Assembly: GCA_023256455.1 (NCBI GenBank)
Contig: JAGDXN010000018.1
Span: 1-9,142, forward strand
Length of the DNA stretch: 9,142 bases
DNA from: Cuniculiplasma sp.
Lineage (GTDB): Archaea; Thermoplasmatota; Thermoplasmata; Thermoplasmatales; Thermoplasmataceae
Direction: 5' to 3'
Shown: piece after piece, positions 6,939-9,142 of the stretch
Layout: each line of letters opens with the position of its first letter
How positions within the stretch are numbered: the stretch's first letter is position 1
Position numbers and translations under genes: made by a program
Notes under the pieces: generated by a model
What the model saw: only the letters and a program-made list of their open reading frames with translations
Told to the model about the DNA's origin: nothing
The model's database searches: none

Positions 6939-8498
6939 TTAGTTTTTGGATGTTATGTAAAGGTTGCTGTAAAATATATGATAGGGTGACGTTGCAACAT
7001 TATTAATATTCTGTGCCAGATGGACGTTCTGTATTGCAATGTATGGACCTATGGTTGGGTGGGATACCACCTGAACCATGGAACTGCCGAAATCTGTTAT
7101 GAGTGCGGAGTCGTATGCATTTAGAGCCTGACTTACGGTGTCGCCCTTTACCACAACATCACTCATTGCTGCCTGAAGTGCAGTGGAAACTGTTGGATAG
7201 GTGGAAACAGGGGGCCTGTAGCTTCCATATTTAAGCACTTTTGCATAGAATGTGTCCAGCTGAGGTGCATCTGGCATCAACTTCTGGAACAGGGGGTTGC
7301 TTGAAGCGTCGGTCTTTGCAGGAAGTCCTCCTGCCAGTGCCTGTCCAGGGAGATTAATGTTAATCTGGTTAGTGGTGTTGTCCATAGCCTGCATGAATGA
7401 GTATACCAGAGACTTATCTTTCACGCCTGAATACATTGCCCATCCCCATCCTCCAACCATGGAGTTATAGTAGGGAGCCTGCCCAAATTCTGTTGGTATA
7501 TAGGCAAGGCCAATGTACTTTGTGAAGTTGTCTATTTTATGTGAACCAGATGCCCACTGATATCCATACATCCAGTTTCCATCGATTGCTATTCCAAGTT
7601 TTCCCTCCTGCATGTACTGGCCAACCGTTATGTAAGGAGTTGTACTGAGATCAACTGTTGCAACCTTATCGGTTATAAATGCATCCTTATAGAATTGCAG
7701 TGTTGCATTCAATCCGGGATTGTTTCCATACCACTGGCCACTTGTGAAGTTGTACAGACCCCAGCCTGTTCCATATAATAGACCTTCAAAACCTGTGAAT
7801 GATGCTGCCTCTCCAGCCCTTGTGTCCGTGTAAATGTTCATTGGCACGAATCCACTTATGCTTGTAAGGTTATCCTTCAGGTACATTGCTGTCTGAAGTA
7901 TATCTGCCCAGCTTGTTGGCTGCCATGGCGTCTTTATTCCCGCCTCCTTGAACAGAGACATGTTGTAATATATCAGTGTGTCACTGACCTGAGTTGGCAA
8001 GCCGTATACTGTACCGTTAATTTCCATCTGGCCTATGGCAGATTTGAAGAAAGAGGCCTTTTCAGTGCTATTCATATAGCTGTTAAGTGGCGCTATAACT
8101 TTTTCGTGGGCATATGTGGCAGTATAGAACATGTCTTCCAGCATGACGTCTGGAGCCGTTGAGGGGCTGGATGTCATAAGATCAAGCTTGTCATAATACT
8201 GTGACTCACTGCTTGCATCAGATGGCCCTACAAACTTTATTGTCACATTTGGATGGGCTGCCTGCCAGCTTGAAGTTGCGTTATTTATAAAATTCTCCCA
8301 GATACTTGTACTTGAACTATAAACGGGAGCCGCAACTGTAATTGTTACGGAACTGCTTGACTTACTGCTTGACGGGTGATTCTGGGTTAAAACAAAATAG
8401 GTACCCAGACCAGCCACTATGAGAACAATCACAACTGCGACTGCAATAATGGCTTTTTTACCGCCTGGTGTTGACGAATTATTACCACTACTTTCCAT
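6939..8498 (-). CDS. Membrane-anchored sugar-binding protein of an ABC transporter (SBP_bac_1)
   Basis: A 519-residue extracellular solute-binding protein that feeds the importer. A short N-terminus (1-15) with GGKK precedes one hydrophobic helix (about 16-38), then a Ser-rich linker HPSSSKSSSS (41-50), then the binding domain. Cluster 1 family landmarks are APDVMLEDMF (115-124), YGLPTQVSDTLIYYN (165-179), FKEAGI (183-188) and GIAIDGNWMYGYQW (302-315). No lipobox Cys follows the helix. KAII at residues 15-18 fits the pattern of class III (archaellin/pilin-like) signal peptides, so either cleavage there or an uncleaved anchor is possible. I count ten N-X-S/T sequons in the outer domain (N73, N84, N143, N161, N179, N210, N250, N264, N324, N374), and charged residues look sparse, as in acidophile surface proteins. 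An in-frame TAA lies two codons before the ATG at 8498, which fixes the start. About 50 residues after 470 look like a tail beyond the usual fold. The ligand is not readable from sequence; a malto-oligosaccharide is inferred from the operon. Confidence 0.93.
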   Translation of the reverse strand: MESSGNNSSTPGGKKAIIAVAVVIVLIVAGLGTYFVLTQNHPSSSKSSSSVTITVAAPVYSSSTSIWENFINNATSSWQAAHPNVTIKFVGPSDASSESQYYDKLDLMTSSPSTAPDVMLEDMFYTATYAHEKVIAPLNSYMNSTEKASFFKSAIGQMEINGTVYGLPTQVSDTLIYYNMSLFKEAGIKTPWQPTSWADILQTAMYLKDNLTSISGFVPMNIYTDTRAGEAASFTGFEGLLYGTGWGLYNFTSGQWYGNNPGLNATLQFYKDAFITDKVATVDLSTTPYITVGQYMQEGKLGIAIDGNWMYGYQWASGSHKIDNFTKYIGLAYIPTEFGQAPYYNSMVGGWGWAMYSGVKDKSLVYSFMQAMDNTTNQININLPGQALAGGLPAKTDASSNPLFQKLMPDAPQLDTFYAKVLKYGSYRPPVSTYPTVSTALQAAMSDVVVKGDTVSQALNAYDSALITDFGSSMVQVVSHPTIGPYIAIQNVHLAQNINNVATSPYHIFYSNLYITSKN

Positions 8499-8517
8499 AG
8501 TTTAACACATGATTAAT

Positions 8518-8532
8518 ATACTATATAGGTAT
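8518..8532 (-). promoter_or_regulatory. Operon promoter: TATA box inside a 15-bp dyad
   Basis: The box CTATATAG at 8521-8528 is centred 26.5 nt from the ATG at 8498, so the transcript should be leaderless; no ribosome binding site is present. Upstream on the minus strand AAAATAC gives an A-rich stretch where the TFB recognition element lies. The box is embedded in ATACTATATAGGTAT (plus strand), whose ATAC and GTAT arms are complementary. A regulator bound here would block TBP, which is how TrmB represses in Thermococcales, but binding by this TrmB is only inferred. A second TATA-like word (TTTATA, about 8543-8548) lies further upstream. Confidence 0.65.
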
Positions 8533-8727
8533 TTTGGCAGGTATAAATACTCATATTTAATCTTTGGTTTACTTATAATAACAAATATATCTATTCATTA
8601 ATAAATAAGATTGCAGAATGTCTATCCCGGACATTCAAGTCGTTGAAGGGTTATTTAATCTTGAAGGTTGCATAAGCATGAATAATCAATTTAAGAATTC
8701 CATTGCAATGTTTTCCTGTAAATCTGT

Positions 8728-8749
8728 AAAAATTTCAAAAATTGAAAAA
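8728..8749 (-). terminator. Triple T5 terminator of the surface-protein gene
   Basis: On the minus strand three T5 runs follow each other, at 8749-8745, 8741-8737 and 8732-8728, separated by CAA and GAAA. They begin about 53 nt downstream of the TAG at 8802-8804. Clustered T-tracts behind a stop codon are the typical archaeal terminator. The same bases form the dyad TTTCAA-AAA-TTGAAA at 8733-8747. This separates the surface-protein gene from the transporter operon, so the latter needs its own promoter. Confidence 0.6.
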
Positions 8750-8801
8750 TTTATCCATAAATTTGAAAATAATGGAGGCTCTTATTCCTTAACAATGGAT
8801 C

Positions 8802-9142
8802 CTATCTTGAGAACTTCCTCCAGTAATCTGCCACGGAAATTACTGAAAACAGAACTGTAAAACCAGCTGATATGCCAGCTGGATATGTGAATACAGTAAC
8901 ATCTGGCTTAACCAGAGTTGCAATAAACTCTCCTGACACATTTTTTTCAGCCGGGAAGATTGCCTGTGTGAGATTTAAATTGCTGACCAGGCCTACATCT
9001 ACATTTACGTTTAATTCAATTGTGTAGTATCCCGGTGCCAATGAAAGCCCTATCTGGCCAGCAGTCTGGTTTGATGTGAAATTGTAAGTGCACGTGTAAG
9101 GCAGGACATTGGGATTTGATGTGTTTATAAGAATTGTAAGAG
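8802..9142 (-). CDS. Surface protein of unknown function, C-terminal part (5' end outside window)
   Basis: The frame is open from the right edge to TAG at 8802-8804, giving 113 visible codons; the true start lies beyond the window, and the TTG at 9041 is only an internal codon. The visible part has a beta-strand-like outer segment with sequons such as NTS, NFT, NQT, NLT and NVS, including a stretch of alternating hydrophobic residues (APGYYTIELNVNVDVGLV). Near the end is one hydrophobic helix (about TVFTYPAGISAGFTVLFSVISVA) and then a short basic tail YWRKFSR. This suits a type I membrane protein anchored by its C-terminus with its bulk outside the cell. I do not recognise the family. It reads in the same direction as the transporter operon but is separated from it by about 300 bp with its own terminator, so a link to sugar uptake is not shown. 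Confidence 0.75.
   Translation of the reverse strand, partial: LTILINTSNPNVLPYTCTYNFTSNQTAGQIGLSLAPGYYTIELNVNVDVGLVSNLNLTQAIFPAEKNVSGEFIATLVKPDVTVFTYPAGISAGFTVLFSVISVADYWRKFSR

Larger units (their letters stand above)
8499..8801. other. Intergenic region between surface-protein gene and transporter operon
   Basis: From right to left it holds the T-tract terminator of the surface-protein gene (8728-8749), a pair of TTGAAGG words (8643-8649 and 8661-8667), a possible hairpin with 7-bp stem GAATGTC/GACATTC and 7-nt loop (8616-8636), an AT-rich stretch 8541-8610, and the operon promoter near 8525. A rightward open frame of 80 codons (8618-8860) crosses it, but I do not accept it as a gene: it runs into the opposite coding region, shows no recognisable motif, and its middle coincides with the terminator tracts. 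Confidence 0.55.

Noticed and set aside
8733..8747. TTTCAA-AAA-TTGAAA as a TrmB operator (same 6-3-6 layout as the Thermococcales site)
   Set aside because: It lies more than 200 bp from the operon promoter and is formed by the T-tracts of a terminator, which explains it better.
8618..8860. Rightward open frame of 80 codons starting MSIPDIQVVEG
   Set aside because: No recognisable motif or ribosome binding site, no TATA box at the 26-nt spacing seen for other genes here, its middle coincides with the triple T5 terminator, and it overlaps the opposite coding frame by about 59 bp.
9039..9041. TTG at 9041 as start of a small 79-residue protein
   Set aside because: The same frame stays open upstream to the window edge with sequon-rich surface-protein sequence, and there is no ribosome binding site or TATA box before the TTG; it is an internal codon of a truncated gene.
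1..9142. Novel defence, mobile or CRISPR-like system
   Set aside because: No repeat-spacer array, transposase, integrase, toxin-antitoxin pair or nuclease motif was seen; all complete genes fit a sugar transport and catabolism cluster.

Overview
The window reads as chromosomal DNA of an archaeon, most likely of the Thermoplasmatales (Thermoplasma, Ferroplasma, Cuniculiplasma and relatives). The signs are a TrmB-type sugar regulator, a GH31 glucosidase of the Sulfolobus MalA kind, a BadF-type sugar kinase, TATA boxes about 26 nt upstream of start codons that lack a ribosome binding site (leaderless transcripts), GGTGA/GAGGT ribosome binding sites only inside the operon, frequent AGG/AGA and ATA codons, and surface proteins full of N-X-S/T sequons and poor in charged residues. 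The lineage is inferred from these traits and not from any database match.

Layout, left to right. 1-155: non-coding, T-rich at the left edge, with the kinase promoter. 156-1154 (+): sugar kinase of the BadF/hexokinase/NAGK superfamily. 1157-2176 (-): TrmB-family regulator, convergent with the kinase and only 2 bp from it. 2218-4107 (-): cytosolic GH31 alpha-glucosidase. 4139-5200 (-): MalK/UgpC-type ABC ATPase. 5205-6029 (-): MalG-type permease, TTG start. 6019-6921 (-): MalF/UgpA-type permease. 6939-8498 (-): membrane-anchored, heavily sequon-bearing solute-binding protein. 8499-8801: non-coding, with the operon promoter near 8525 and a triple-T5 terminator for the gene to the right. 8802-9142 (-): C-terminal part of a surface protein with a final membrane helix; its start lies outside the window.

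How it works together (inference from family roles): the binding protein captures an oligosaccharide, probably a malto-oligosaccharide or other alpha-glucoside, at the cell surface. The two permeases and the ATPase import it, the GH31 enzyme hydrolyses it in the cytosol, TrmB senses sugar and controls the operon, and the convergent kinase may phosphorylate the released sugar or a downstream intermediate. Transcription runs right to left from a promoter just upstream of 8498, in the order binding protein, permease, permease, ATPase, glucosidase. TrmB at the end appears to have its own leaderless promoter.

I see no RNA gene, CRISPR array, insertion sequence or defence system. The layout is a recognisable sugar-uptake cassette. 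The points most worth following up are the class III-like signal on the binding protein, the dyad over the operon TATA box, oligo-T tracts at two operon junctions, and the unusual kinase motif.
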